Shown here piece after piece: positions 10,565-21,581 of a stretch of 64,000 nt of DNA. Made by a program: the position numbers and the translations under genes. How positions within the stretch are numbered: the stretch's first letter is position 1; each line of letters opens with the position of its first letter. This DNA comes from Ceratotherium simum simum (lineage: Eukaryota > Chordata > Mammalia > Perissodactyla > Rhinocerotidae): NCBI RefSeq assembly GCF_000283155.1, contig NW_004454178.1, forward strand, positions 5,671,224 through 5,735,223, given 5' to 3'. The notes under the pieces were generated by a model. The model saw nothing but the letters and a program-made list of their open reading frames with translations, searched no databases and was not told the DNA's origin.

Positions 10565-13151
10565 TTCTCAAACTCTTCCAAAAAATTGAGGAGGGGGGGA
10601 AGCTCCCTAACTCATTCTACGAAGCTGACATTACCCTGATACCAAAACCAGCAAGGACAACACAAAAAAAGAAAATTACAGGCCAATATCACTGATGAAC
10701 ATCGATGCAAAAATCCTCAACAAAATACTAGCAAATCGCATACAACAATACGTTAAAAAGATTATACACCATGATCAACTGGGATTTATTCCGGGTATGC
10801 AGGGATGGTTTAACATTCGCAAATCAATCAACGTAATACACCACATTGATAAAATGAAGAACAAAAATCACATGATCATCTCAATAGATGCAGAGAAAGC
10901 ATTTGACAAGATACAGCATCCATTTATGATAAAAACTCTGAATAAAATGGGGATAGAAGGAAAGTACCTCAACATAATAAAGACCATATATGAGAAACCC
11001 ACAGCTAATATCATCCTCAATGGTGAAAAACTGAAAGCTATCCCTCTAAGAACAGGAACCAGACAAGGATGCCCACTGTCACCACTCCTATTTAACATAG
11101 TACTGGAAGTCCTAGCCAGAGCAATCAGGCAAGAGAAAGAAATAAAAGGGATCCAAATTGGAAAGGAAGAAGTGAAACTGTCACTATTTGCAGATGACAT
11201 GATTTTATATATAGAAAACCCTAAAGAATCCACCAGAAAACTTTTAGAAGTAATAAACGAATATGGTAAAGTTGCAGGATACAAAATCAACATACAAAAA
11301 TCAGTTGCATTTCTGTACACTAACAACGAAGTAGCAGAAAGAGAAATTAAGAATACCATCCCATTTACAATTGCAACAAAAAGAATAAAATACCTAGGAA
11401 TAAACTTAACCAAAGAGGTGAAAGATCTGTACACCGAAAACTATAAAACATTTCTGAAAGAAATTGAAGAAGACGCAAAGAAATGGAAAGATATTCCGTG
11501 CTCTTGGATTGGAAGAATTAACATAGTTAAGATGTCCATACTTCCTAAAGCCATCTATAGATTCAATGCAATCCCTATCAAAGTTCCAACAACATTTTTC
11601 ACAGAAATAGAACAAAGAATCCTAAAATGTATATGGAACAACAAAAGACCCCGAATAGCTAAAGGAATCCTGAGACAAAAGAACAAAGCTGGAGGTATCA
11701 CACTTCCTGATTTCAAAATATACTAGAAGGCTATAGTAACCAAAACAGCATGGTACTGGCACAAAAACAGACACACAGATCAATGGAATAGAATCGAAAG
11801 CCCAGAAATAAACCCACACATCTATGGACAGCTAATCTTTGACAAAGGAGCCAAGAACATACAATGGGGAAGAGAAAGTCTCTTCAACAAATGGTGTTGG
11901 GAAAACTGGATAGCCACATGCAAAAATATGAAAGTAGACCCTTGCCTTACACCATGCACAAAAATTAACTCAAAATGGATTAAAGACTTGAATGTAAGAC
12001 CTGAAACTATGAAACTTCTAGAAGAAAACATAGGCAGTAAGCTCTTCGACATCGGTCTTAGCAACATCTTTTCAAACACCACATCTGACCGGGCAAGAGA
12101 AACAATAGAAAAACTAAACAAATGGGACTACATCAAACTAAAAAGCTTCTGCACAGCAAAGGAAACCATCAACAAAACGAAAAGACAACCTAACAATTGG
12201 GAGAAGATATTTGCAAACCATACTTCTGACAAGGGCTTAATCTCCAAAATACATAAAGAACTCATGCATCTCAACAACAAAAAAACTACCAACCCAATTA
12301 AAAAATGGGCAAAAGACCTGAACAGACATTTCTCCAAAGAAGATATACAGATGGCCAACAGACACATGAAAAGATGTTCAAAATCACTAACTATCAGGGA
12401 AATGCAAATCAAAACTACAATGAGATATCACCTCACGCCCGTCAGAATGGCTGTAATTAACAAGACAGGAAACAATATGTGTTGGAGAGGATGTGGAGAG
12501 AAGGGAACTCTCATACACTGCTGGTGGGAGTGCAAACTGGTGCAGCCACTATGGAAAACAGTATGGAGATTCCTCAAAAAAGCAAGGATAGAATTACCAT
12601 ATGATCCAGCTATTCCACCATTGGGTATTTATCCAAAGAACTTGAAAACACCAATTTGTAAAGGTACATGCACCCCTGTGTTCATTGCAGCGTTATTCAC
12701 AATAGCCAAGACTTGGAAGCAACCTAAGTGCCCATCGAGGGACGAATGGATAAAGAAGATGTGGTATATATACACAATGGAATACTACTCAGCCATAAGA
12801 AACGATGAAATCCAGCCATTTGTGACAACATGGATGGACATTGAGGGTATAATGCAAAGTGAAATAAGTCAGAGGGAGAAGGTCAAATACCGTATGATTT
12901 CCTTCATTAAGTAGTAGATAATAACAACAATAAACAAACACATAGGGACAGAGATTGGATTGGTGGTTACCAGAGGGGACGGGGGGAGGGAGGAGGGTGA
13001 AAGGGATAATTCGGTACATGTGTGTGGTGATGGGTTGTAATTAGTATTTTGGTGGTGAACATGATGTAATCTATGCAGAAATAGATGTACAATGATGTAC
13101 ACCTGAAATTTTTACAATGTTATAAACCAATAAAAAAATAAATAAATAAAA
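10565..13151 (+). mobile_element. LINE-1 (L1), 5'-truncated, about 2.6 kb
   Basis: Antisense to ABCA12, in the intron between exons 48 and 49. It starts inside ORF2 just before the reverse-transcriptase domain ('ctcaaactcttccaaaaaat') and ends with 3' UTR, a G-rich tract (12974-13005) and an A-rich tail. Perfect 16-bp target duplications flank it. Low divergence from an L1 consensus pattern and few ORF breaks suggest a fairly recent insertion. Confidence 0.97.
10570..12914 (+). pseudogene. L1 ORF2 3' part (reverse transcriptase to C-terminus), disabled
   Basis: Residues from the main frame at 10695 onward include RT motifs: [35 protein letters not shown] (catalytic-site A), [18 protein letters not shown], and the YADD-equivalent LFADDMILY. 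An in-frame TAG at 11724-11726 interrupts it; the same frame then stays open to 12914, ending in the Cys-rich region ([20 protein letters not shown]) and [10 protein letters not shown]. Upstream of about 10660 the frame shifts by one base (DITLIPKPA is in another frame). The endonuclease half is absent because of 5' truncation. Confidence 0.95.
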
Positions 13152-13167
13152 TAAAGTAAATTGGGCC
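13152..13167 (+). repeat. Right 16-bp target-site duplication of the LINE-1
   Basis: taaagtaaattgggcc; overlaps the 5' end of the ERE that starts at about 13163. Confidence 0.92.
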
Positions 13168-13364
13168 GGCCCCGTGGCTTAGCGGTTAAGTGCGCGCGCT
13201 CCGCTGCTGGCGGCCCGGGTTCGGATCCCGGGCGCGCACCGACGCACCGCTTGTCCAGCCATGCTGAGGCCGGGTCCCACATACATCAACTAGAAGGATG
13301 TGCAGCTATGACATACAATTATCTACTGGGGCTTTGGGGGGAAAAAAATAAATAAATAAAATCA
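13163..13364 (+). repeat. ERE SINE abutting the LINE-1
   Basis: 'gggccggccccgtggcttag' head with B-box-like 'gggttcggatcccgggc' and an A/TA-rich tail. Its own target duplication, taaagtaaat, is at 13152-13161 (and at 10549-10558 left of the L1) and 13365-13374. Confidence 0.95.
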
Positions 13365-13626
13365 TAAAGTAAATGATATTTTGAAAAATTGTTCAGACAT
13401 AAAATTGGAAATGTAGCAAGGGATAATCTAAACAGGCAATAATAGATCCTGACAGATGATTAAAAATAAATTATAGGTCAAGATTAGGTAAAAATTAAAA
13501 ACATATATCTGTAATGGAAAGTATGTACATAGGATCACCAGAGGCTTGTTTTTATGTTAAGGGGTAAAATTTAAATTTAAAGAAAGGAATGAGTTAATTT
13601 GGGGAAACAAGATATATTGTCACTGC

Positions 13627-13828
13627 TCTTTTTTTTTTTTTTCTTTGGTGAGGAAGATTAGCCCTGAGCTAACATCCGTGTCAATATTCCTCCACATCAT
13701 ATATGGGACACTTGCCACAGCATGGTTTGATGAGCAGTGCATAGGTCCACACCCGGGATCCGAAGCTGCAAACCCCATGCCGCCGAAGCGGAGAGTGCAA
13801 CTTAACCACTATGCCACCAGGCCAGCCC
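13627..13828 (-). repeat. ERE SINE (antisense on +)
   Basis: T-rich start, 'ggtgaggaagattagccctg', 'cacagcatggtttgatgagc', 'cttaaccactatgccaccag' and 'gccagccc' end: a reversed ERE. Confidence 0.93.
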
Positions 13829-13924
13829 ATGTTCCTATTTTTGAAGACAATAGCATATATAGTAAATGCAAATAGAAGGAAACACAGTATCTTTCTCTCA
13901 TAGCCTATATTTCAGTTTGGCTCA

Positions 13925-13995
13925 TTAATACATAACATTTGCATAGCACTTAAAACACTTTAAAGTATTTTACATCTATTATCTCACAGGGGTGC
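13925..13995 (-). repeat. Short MIR fragment
   Basis: 'catagcacttaaaacacttt' then 'acatctattatctcacaggg' resembles antisense MIR middle part. Confidence 0.45.
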
Positions 13996-13999
13996 CTAG

Positions 14000-14940
14000 G
14001 GATTGTTTTGTTTAATTTAAGGGACACTTTCACAATAGAATTCCATTATAAGCATTGATTGGCAGGGATATAATGCATTACAAGCTTCTGGTACTATAGA
14101 AAGTTGGGTTGTGCGTCACCCTTATCTGGGCAGTTTAAATGAATTGATCCTCTGGAATAATGTGGTGATTTATAACTGGATTTTTATTGCATATAGCTAA
14201 GGCTATTTTGGAGTTTGGAAATTCTTGAATGAAGGAGATCTTCCAAAACAAGGGCCAGCTAATTTCTCTGAAATAAGAACCTTTTACAATGTTTGGCCTG
14301 GGGAGCAGAATGCTATGTTATCCTTACATGGAATTTATATTTCCAGGTGATCAATTTAATTTTCCATCTCTTAACCAAAATATAATTGTGGAATTCATTT
14401 CTTGCCTCCAAAATATTCAGACAAAATAGAATGGCATATTGTCGATCACATCCCAAGCTAAGTAACTCATATTTTAAAGTAACAAGGATATAAAATTTTA
14501 GCACAACATATTGTCTGAAAGTGTGTCTTTCCTTTTTGGTAGAAGTTGGAAAATATGTTAGATCACCCGTTACTAATAGAACTGATTTATTCAATAACTG
14601 GGAATCAAATTCCACCATATTCCATAATTTTACTTACTCACTTGAATATCCTGAATTTGTTTCAGCTACCTCCCATTCCCATGACAAGTGTTTTCTCTGA
14701 AACCGACACAGCCATAGCTTCCATTTTGCCCATTTTTAAGGGCATATTGTGGCAACAAATTATTTGTTAATATAAATTCCCTTAGTGACATCATATATAT
14801 AAAGTCCTTTGCAAAATAGCCAGCACATAGTGAGACCTCGATAAATGTTTATAGCATTAACTATGATGAAATGTTATACACACACAATTGGATGTGGGGT
14901 ACTAATTATGGAGTAGCCTTTCTCACAATGATTCCCTTAC
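14000..14940 (-). other. Rest of the LINE-1-bearing ABCA12 intron, nothing recognised
   Basis: AT-rich sequence. A short 'cagcacatagtgagacctcgataaatgttt' type segment at about 14820 hints at an old L2 or MIR 3' end only. Confidence 0.5.
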
Positions 14941-15075
14941 CAGCAGTAGAATGGAAGGTTTCCCTATCAAAGCCAGAGCAGTGGATAATTTTCTTTTTGT
15001 GCCATAACTGCACATAGAGGTGGTTCTGTCCTTGAAGGGCATCAGGTGAAGCCTCCTAAGGAGTCTGTGAACAGT
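14941..15075 (-). CDS. ABCA12: ABCA12 exon 48 (window exon 29), NBD2 degenerate signature
   Basis: 135 bp, exactly 45 codons (window residues 1505-1549), TVHRLLRRLHLMPFKD to PSILLL. The signature position reads CSYGTKRKLSTALALIG, so the usual LSGGQ/M is replaced by SYGTK (about 1527-1531). The Walker B hydrophobics ILLL end the exon and the catalytic DE lies in the next one. Acceptor cacag|ACT, donor CTGCTG|gtaagg. The intron downstream is the one carrying the 2.6 kb LINE-1. Confidence 0.98.
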
Positions 15076-16106
15076 CTGTGGGCAGAAAAGAGGAGTTAGG
15101 TTGACCTTGCTCTGTCAAAACCCTTAAAGCACTAAAAGGAAAAAAATCTATTTGTGAAAAGAAAGTTTTATTATGAAGAAATACATACCTGCAAATTTTC
15201 AAACATTTAAATTCAACATAGATTGTATTTTTATTTTCAAAGGTACACTTAAAAATTAATAGTTCATTTAAAGAGATAAGAGCAATTCTGCAAAGGCTCA
15301 TTCTCAAATGGGATTCTGTTCCCCCATATGCATGTGTGTGTGTATGTGTGTGTTTATACTTGTTCCTTCTACTGCATTAACACAGGATTTCCTGGCAGAG
15401 CTGAAAAGAGCTAAAACAGAATTCATCCCTTCACAAGGCAGGTTTCTCATTGATTGTGGTCTCCGTTTCATCTTTCTTCTCACTGAGGGGTGAGTTGTCA
15501 CAAAGGCTTTAAATCTATTTAAAACTGACCCAGTATCAAAATGTTAGCGTATTAACTTAGGAATTTTGGGTTCTTGCAGCTACTTCTGCAGTTAAATAAC
15601 CCTGGCAAATAGTGGGATCCGAGGAGGATTGCAACAGGTCCCAGGGTTGCAAAAATAGAGGAAACTGCCCTCAGGGTTAGCCATTCCATCAAAAAGTCAA
15701 ATAATTGTAATGAAGTACAAAACCTCATTGAAAGATAAAATTGGAAGCTATTCTATTTTACTTGGACATTTTGTAGGTAATTCCATGTTGCAATACTTAT
15801 CTGAGCACTAAAGAATGGACAAGAATCGCCCAGCAATGCTTAACTCAGAGCCTAAGGCAAGCATGATCCTTTATCTTATCAGGTTATTAAAAGGTACCTG
15901 AACAAACACGGGCCAAGGAGTTTCTAATGCCTAGTTCATAGACCTGTATGTGATATACACAATCAAGCTAACACTGTATCCATTATCATTGACAGGAGGA
16001 AAAGGTCACAGTTTTCCAGATGTCGACTTGGTCTTGACGGTGGGTGGGTGGGAAGCAGAAACAATAACGGTTTTCAAATGAACTAGTTTTTCACATTTAT
16101 ACTCAC
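15076..16106 (-). other. ABCA12 intron 28 of the window, nothing recognised
   Basis: About 1 kb with a short (TG)n tract at 15331-15354. No named repeat or RNA gene seen. Confidence 0.6.
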
Positions 16107-16248
16107 TTCTTTAATATCTTTTTCTGGAATTCCATGTACTCTGGCATAGAAATACAAATGTTCTTCCACAGTTACCAGGTCATCTAAGGCATCTTCCTGA
16201 GGACAGTAGCCAACTAACGAGCTGTGAGAGTCAACGTCAGCCAGAGAT
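16107..16248 (-). CDS. ABCA12: ABCA12 exon 47 (window exon 28), NBD2 Q-loop
   Basis: 142 bp, window residues 1457-1504, SLADVDSHSSLVGYCPQEDA to PEKDIKE. Q-loop Gln at window residue 1474 in YCPQEDAL, then the VTVEEHLYFYARVHG helix. Acceptor attcag|A, donor AAAGAA|gtgagt. Confidence 0.98.
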
Positions 16249-16549
16249 CTGAATTGAGAGAATCAAAAACACAGGTGAGTTTCAAAATATATTCCCCTCC
16301 CAGTCCCCAAATGCTGGGAAGATAACTCTATTTTGGTCATGGTGATTGGTGATTCTGATAAGAAGAGGTAAAATAATTCCACCACCATAGTTACACTTAA
16401 AGGCTTAAAAATGTCCACTCACTTGCATAGCTGTTTTTCCCCTAAGGATTTAATAATATAACCACAAAATAACATGAAGAGTTCACTTTAATTATTTTTC
16501 TCATTTAATTGTGTTGTGCTCAATAAGTTGAAACATTTATTTTTCATAC

Positions 16550-16659
16550 CCAGTCTTATTTCTGATCAGAATGTGTCCACTTGAAGGAATTATGTCTCCA
16601 GTCAGCATCTTGAAGATGGTTGTCTTTCCTGCTCCATTTACCCCAAGAAGGCCAAAACA
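16550..16659 (-). CDS. ABCA12: ABCA12 exon 46 (window exon 27), NBD2 Walker A
   Basis: 110 bp, window residues 1421-1457, [18 protein letters not shown] to ILIRNKT. Walker A GVNGAGKT at window residues 1426-1433. Acceptor accag|TGT, donor ACTGG|gtatga. Confidence 0.98.
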
Positions 16660-17461
16660 CTGGTTTGGGGGAAGAAAAAAGGATTAAACCCTAATCCAAA
16701 CCAAAGACATGATACTATTGTATCACTTTCCTCCTTCTCCTTGGGTGAAATAAATTACCAAGAAAAGTAAATCACTGGAATTATTCATGAATATTGTAAA
16801 GCTCTGTTGGCATTTGATAAAACTTACTGTTTTGAAAGAAATGGGTTCTGACCTAGATTTTTTTCGTTTAACCATCTGAACATTTGTATATATACATAGG
16901 ACTTGTTTTACATATCATATTATAGCACACCTCTGTGTGACATGATAAAAGACCCCACAAATAAGATCTGCTAACCTGACAAAGCAATTATCTTTATAGA
17001 TTTCATGTTATTCACACAAAATCACAACATTACTGAATAAGCTACTGGAGCAATAATTTCTTTCTGCTGTCGAATACAGTGATGTATTTAGTTTGCAGCT
17101 CTGCCTTAGCATCACTTCTATGAAGACGGCAAGAATAAATATGGATGCAGTTGTAGGACCTCGCTTCTGTAAACTGATTTTTTTATGTTGTCTTTTGAAG
17201 AGGCCTAGAAAGTAAAAGTTGAAAAGAGCACTCTGCACAGGCTTCTTGACTGAAAGTCTACCCTAGGGAGGACAGCAGCTTGGGAAGGGACTCAGGACTT
17301 GGAGTGTGGTGAATCCTCCCCGCCAAGAAGGAAGACTTATAGGGTAAGTACAAAATTTACACGTGTCCATGCCAATATAATAATATAATAAAGATATCAT
17401 GTTAAAGGACTATTAAATAGCCAAGTTAAAGGACTATTAGAAACAAAACATCGTTCCTTAC
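16660..17461 (-). other. ABCA12 intron 26 of the window, nothing recognised except a short duplication
   Basis: gttaaaggactatta occurs at 17401-17415 and again at 17425-17439, a 24-base local duplication about 20-60 bases from the exon 45 donor. Confidence 0.6.
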
Positions 17462-17666
17462 CTCCCCAGCAGGTATCCCAATGCTGATGTTGTTTACTGC
17501 TATAATCTTTTTGTGGATAAGTTGGTAGGTCTTTGTGAGACAGTGGAGTTGGACCAGGTCAAATTCATCCCCACCATTCTCAACTCGTAATCTCTCAGCC
17601 CCCACGTCGTCATCTTCATCTATTATTTCTCTTACAGGTGAAGAACTAAGTTTTCTGAAGAAGACT
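17462..17666 (-). CDS. ABCA12: ABCA12 exon 45 (window exon 26), acidic linker into NBD2
   Basis: 205 bp, window residues 1352-1420, VFFRKLSSSPVREIIDEDDD to NNISIGIPAGE. The acidic EIIDEDDDVGAERLRVE linker precedes the NBD2 start FDLVQLHCLTKTYQ. The acceptor is ttttttag|A at 17667-17669, chosen because it yields R-VFFRK. A second AG exactly 12 bases downstream (end of TCTTCTTCAG) would remove four residues in frame. Donor GGGGAG|gtaagg. Confidence 0.96.
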
Positions 17667-18250
17667 CTAAAAAATGGACCCAGTGATTTGGCATCAAAGA
17701 TTTTGAAATGGCATCACTCAATTCCAACGTCTTTTATTGGGTTCTCACTTCACTAAAAGCGTGCTACCACATACTAGGTTTGTTTTAAATGTGTGATGCA
17801 TTATGCTACTCAAAAACTTAAAAATTAGTATGGAAGCTCTTCTCCCTGTTTGCTGTGATATTTGGGAGACGGCTTTTGCTTTCTGTGCCTTAAACAGATC
17901 CACTGCTACAATTCAGGGTCCTAATTTCAGTGACAAGCAGGTCAGTTTGGGTTTGAAAGTTACGTCCTCAGAGAGACCAGTCATTAGTAAGACTCAACAC
18001 TTAAAAGCCCACAATCGATGAGCACCTTTAAAAAAAAAAATCTCCTATATTTCTTCCTTTATCATCAATAATGTGAATGTTATTCTATATTCTTTCCATG
18101 GTGAATATCTTACCTAGGATCTAGCCAATATGTTAAGGTTCTCAGCCCTGAAAATTCACTAAGTCTCAAACCCACCTCAGTAGCTTGCGTAACGAATACC
18201 AAAGCAAACTAAACCAAACCAAATATAAAAACCCAACAAATCAATTCAGG
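17667..18250 (-). other. ABCA12 intron 25, 3' part, nothing recognised
   Basis: Single-copy-looking sequence next to the exon 45 acceptor. No repeat named. Confidence 0.5.
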
Positions 18251-18254
18251 TCTT

Positions 18255-18700
18255 CCTCCCAATGTCCCTGCTGCTTTTAATGATCTCCCCAGAGATTCTA
18301 CCCATGATGTTTTCTTTGAATCTTCTCCATTCCAAAATCCACTCATGCAGTCAGTCTCTCAGCACTGGGAATGCCTTATAATACTCTGCTATCGATCATT
18401 TTCTGTCTATTTCTATTACCATCCTAGGCTTTCACTCTTTCTCACCTAGATTTTTCCAGGAACCTCAAACTGCTCCCGTGTCTCTGACTCTTCCATTCTA
18501 ATCTGCACTACCTCTACAAAATCACGCCTTCTAAAGCACCATGATCATGTTGCTTTTGGTTCAGAAACCTTTAATGAACTACTACTTGCTTGTTGAATAA
18601 AGTCACCATATCTCTTTAACCAAGCATTCAATAGACTCCTTAGTCTCCCAAACACATGCTTTAGCTTCTATTTCATTACACTTATTCTATGTTCTAATCA
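18255..18700 (+). repeat. L2 fragment (sense)
   Basis: 'caccatgatcatgttgcttt', 'cagaaacctttaatgaacta', 'gttgaataaagtcaccatat' parallel L2 (...CTCAAAACCCTTCAATGGCTCC..., GGATAAAGTCCAAACTCC). Confidence 0.65.
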
Positions 18701-18769
18701 AATTATATTACTTTTTTCTCAAATATACCCTAAGATGTTTTTCTCTCTTTGCACTTGTCTTTCCTTTTA

Positions 18770-19290
18770 TTATTATTAACTTAAAGTTTATCTTTCAATA
18801 GTTGATATATGCACTTCATGTATTAAAATTAAAATGGTACTGGAGAATATATAATGAAAAGTAAATCTCCTTCAACCTTGTATGGTTTTCTTCAGCAGAG
18901 GCACCCATAATTAGAGATACTCTATTCATATGTATGCATAAATAATATATATTTCTTTTCCTTTTAACTCAAATGGTAATATACTTTATACATAGTTCTG
19001 AACCTTGCATTTTTCACTTAATAAACATTAGAAGTAATCCCAAATCTTACATAGAGAACTGTATCATTCTTTCTGATGGCTGTGTAGCGTTTAATTTATG
19101 AATGTATGTACATAATTAATCAGTCCCTAAATGAAGGACGTTTAGGTTGTTTTCATTCTTTTGCTATTAGCAATGTTTGCTATGATGACTAGCTTTACAC
19201 ATACATAATTCTGCATATGTGTGAGCATAGCTGTAGGAAAAATTCCTAGAAATGGAATTGCAGGGTCAATGGGATGTGTATTTCTTTTCA
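18770..19290 (-). repeat. Old LINE-1 fragment (antisense on +)
   Basis: 'tttaggttgttttcattctt', 'ttgctattagcaatgtttgc', 'ttcctagaaatggaattgca' are the antisense of the L1 ORF2 C-terminal/3' region. Confidence 0.75.
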
Positions 19291-19359
19291 TTTATGATTC
19301 TGTCCTCACTTTACTCAATTTTCTTTTCGCAAATCCATTGCTAATATGCTACACACTGA

Positions 19360-19605
19360 ATCTTCTTTCCCCATTTCTATTTTCTATTCTTCCAAACTCA
19401 TCCAAAGACTCCATCTTTTGTTTATGTACATATTTTCTCTCCACCACTAAATCTTAATTTCTTTAAGGCTAACGTTGTGCTTATTTAATTTTACTCCCTC
19501 ACTCTGTACTTCAGTCTATACTTATCTTCAGTCTATCCTTCACAGTAATACTTGCTGACACATAGTAAGGTTTGATAACTGTTTACTGAATGAAACGAAT
19601 GGTGA
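19360..19605 (+). repeat. L2 fragment (sense, 3' end)
   Basis: 'taatttctttaaggctaacg' and 'cttgctgacacatagtaagg' then 'gtttactgaatgaa' match the degraded L2 3' end. Confidence 0.55.
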
Positions 19606-19635
19606 ATTATGCTATAATTTTTAGAAGTTTTTGGA

Positions 19636-19894
19636 AGGGCTGGCCCGGTGGCGTAGCAGTTAAGTTCGTGTGCTCCACTTTGGTGGCCCGGGGTTCACTG
19701 GTTTGGATCCTGGGCACAGACCTACGCACTGCTCATCAAGCCATGGTGAGGTGATATCCCTCATAGAGCAACTAGAAGGATGTACAACTATGACATGCAA
19801 CTATCTACTGGGGCTTTGGAGAGAAAATAAAGGAGAAAAGGAGGAAGATCGGCAACAGATGTTAGCTCAGGGCCAATCTTCCTCAAAAAAAAAA
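19636..19894 (+). repeat. ERE SINE, diverged copy
   Basis: 'gggctggcccggtggcgtag' head, 'gtttggatcctgggcacaga', and the distal 'gttagctcagggccaatctt' module. Flanking aagttttttg-like duplications (about 19625 and 19895). More substitutions than the 13163 copy, so older. Confidence 0.93.
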
Positions 19895-20017
19895 AAGTTT
19901 TTTGAGCAAAACGTTAACATATTACTAATGGAAAGGCTTAGACTATTGACCCCTCCTTGAATCTTTTGAATTGAGTTCCATTATGGGTGTCAAACACTAT
20001 GTTTTCATTGTATTTAC

Positions 20018-20271
20018 CTGAGTTTCTTTATTAGCCACTCATTGATTAAGAGTCGCAAGAAAAAGAACATGGTGCCCTGAGCAACCAAAGCCACAAACAT
20101 GGCGCCTAGTTTATCCATTTCAAAGGTTTCACTTGGGTATTCCACTCCATATGCTTTTAAGAAGTCTAGGACCGACTGCTGCTGAGAAAGTTCAATCAAT
20201 CCGTAGCCAAAACAGAATTGTGGGAAAATCAGGAAAATGCGCTTGAGGGTTTCAGAAATAAGTTCTAAAGT
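20018..20271 (-). CDS. ABCA12: ABCA12 exon 44 (window exon 25), last TMD2 helix
   Basis: 254 bp, window residues 1268-1352. It has the ABCA motif FLIFPQFCFGYGLIELS, a soluble stretch DFLKAYGVEYPSETFEMD, and the final membrane helix LGAMFVALVAQGTMFFFLRL (1322 onward), then KKL. From memory human reads PNETF where this reads PSETF, so a sequon would be missing here. Acceptor tttcag|ACT, donor CTCAG|gtaaat. Confidence 0.97.
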
Positions 20272-21391
20272 CTGAAATAAGAGAAATAAAAATGAAGCTC
20301 AGTGTTAGATGGCCAAAAAACTGACAAAACCTTAAAACTAGATGTAGACAAATATTGAAACCTTATCTATGTTGGCAATTACTTCACATATGCTGAATTT
20401 ACATATAAATATTTACTGTAAACAAATGGTGGAGAGGAGATTTATTACTAAAACAAAAGCAGAAAAGGATTATATTTTTCCTGAGATGACCTAAGGTGTC
20501 AGGCCAAACCCTGGAGGCAGAATCACTTCTAGACTTGCCTTAGATCCCAGGAATGTAGGAATAGCCAGGGTATTGGGGTCTGATACAGAGTATCAGCTGG
20601 TACCTGAGTAAAGGAGGCATTCAGTACAGTAAAGCTTCAGAACCCCAGGTAATTCCTACTTGAAGAGGGACTAAAATGGTGAAATGAGATGCAAGGAGAG
20701 ACGACCTGTTTCGACGAAGAGCTAATGGCTCATTTTCACATTATTCACTCTTGGGGCCAACCAATCACACCTCATGAATTTTCTTCTTCCTCCTGGAGTG
20801 TGCTTGTCTATTTCTCAGGCCACTTCATGTCCTTTCTATTCTTTCCCATTCAGTGGCCTGGCACTGTTAGTGCTTCCCTTCTCACTAATCATAAAAGTCA
20901 GCTCTGAATGGAAAGTGATGCTTACAATGAAGTAGACTCTAATACATGATCGAAAGGGAATGAATTGGGGGTTTCTCTTCTATGAATGTTCAGATGATTC
21001 TTAGCCCATAGTCATATAACTAAGCCATTGTCCTTGTCACTACAACACCATAACAATTTGTTAATGAGTAAAAAGTTTAGCTGACCAATTGGTTGCATGA
21101 TTTTTGTAGTGGCATACAATATAGCTGATTTCACCTCCATCACCCCACTCAAGCCTTATCAAATGCCAATAGTTTTGACACCGAGTAAACGCAATCATAA
21201 GCATTAACTTAGATGGAGCTTAAAAAGAATTTTAAAAGGCTGTAGTTCCTTCTCCACTAAATTGAATAGAATCAACTGAAATTCCTCTTTTCTATTTAGA
21301 TGATGCAAAATACAGAGAATCCTTCTACCTTGAACACGTTGAAGCATTTGATACATTCACTGAAGTTTAGCAGACTAATAAAAGACCTTAC
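20272..21391 (-). other. ABCA12 intron 24 of the window, nothing recognised
   Basis: 1.1 kb without a repeat or signal I can name. Confidence 0.55.
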
Positions 21392-21551
21392 CGGATCATT
21401 AGGCTTTTCCTTGGAAAGAAAGTATACCACCGACAGGGAAACAATGGAATTGATGCCAAAGAAAAGGTTGATGCAGACGTAAGTAATGAAAGCCATTCCT
21501 GTTTCATGGAAGACCCCGGCCAGCAAGTACATCCAAGAAAATGTGGCATAC
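21392..21551 (-). CDS. ABCA12: ABCA12 exon 43 (window exon 24), TMD2 helices
   Basis: 160 bp, window residues 1214-1267. Helix end YATFSWMYLLAGVF with the ABCA motif (G)YA..PF/SW.YL.. , then GMAFITYVCINLFFGINSIVS (about 1232-1258) and cytosolic LSKEKPNDP. Acceptor atacag|G, donor GATCCG|gtaagg. Confidence 0.97.
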
Positions 21552-21581
21552 CTGTATGTTAATAATACTAAGATTAAAATT

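Noticed and set aside
10868..11434. 188-codon minus-strand frame
   Set aside because: Antisense shadow of the L1 ORF2 reverse-transcriptase region.
13163..13260. tRNA gene signal (A/B-box-like text)
   Set aside because: It is the tRNA-derived head of an ERE SINE; no cloverleaf with intact acceptor stem is present. The same holds for the other ERE copies and the tRNA-Glu-like head near 21920-21990.
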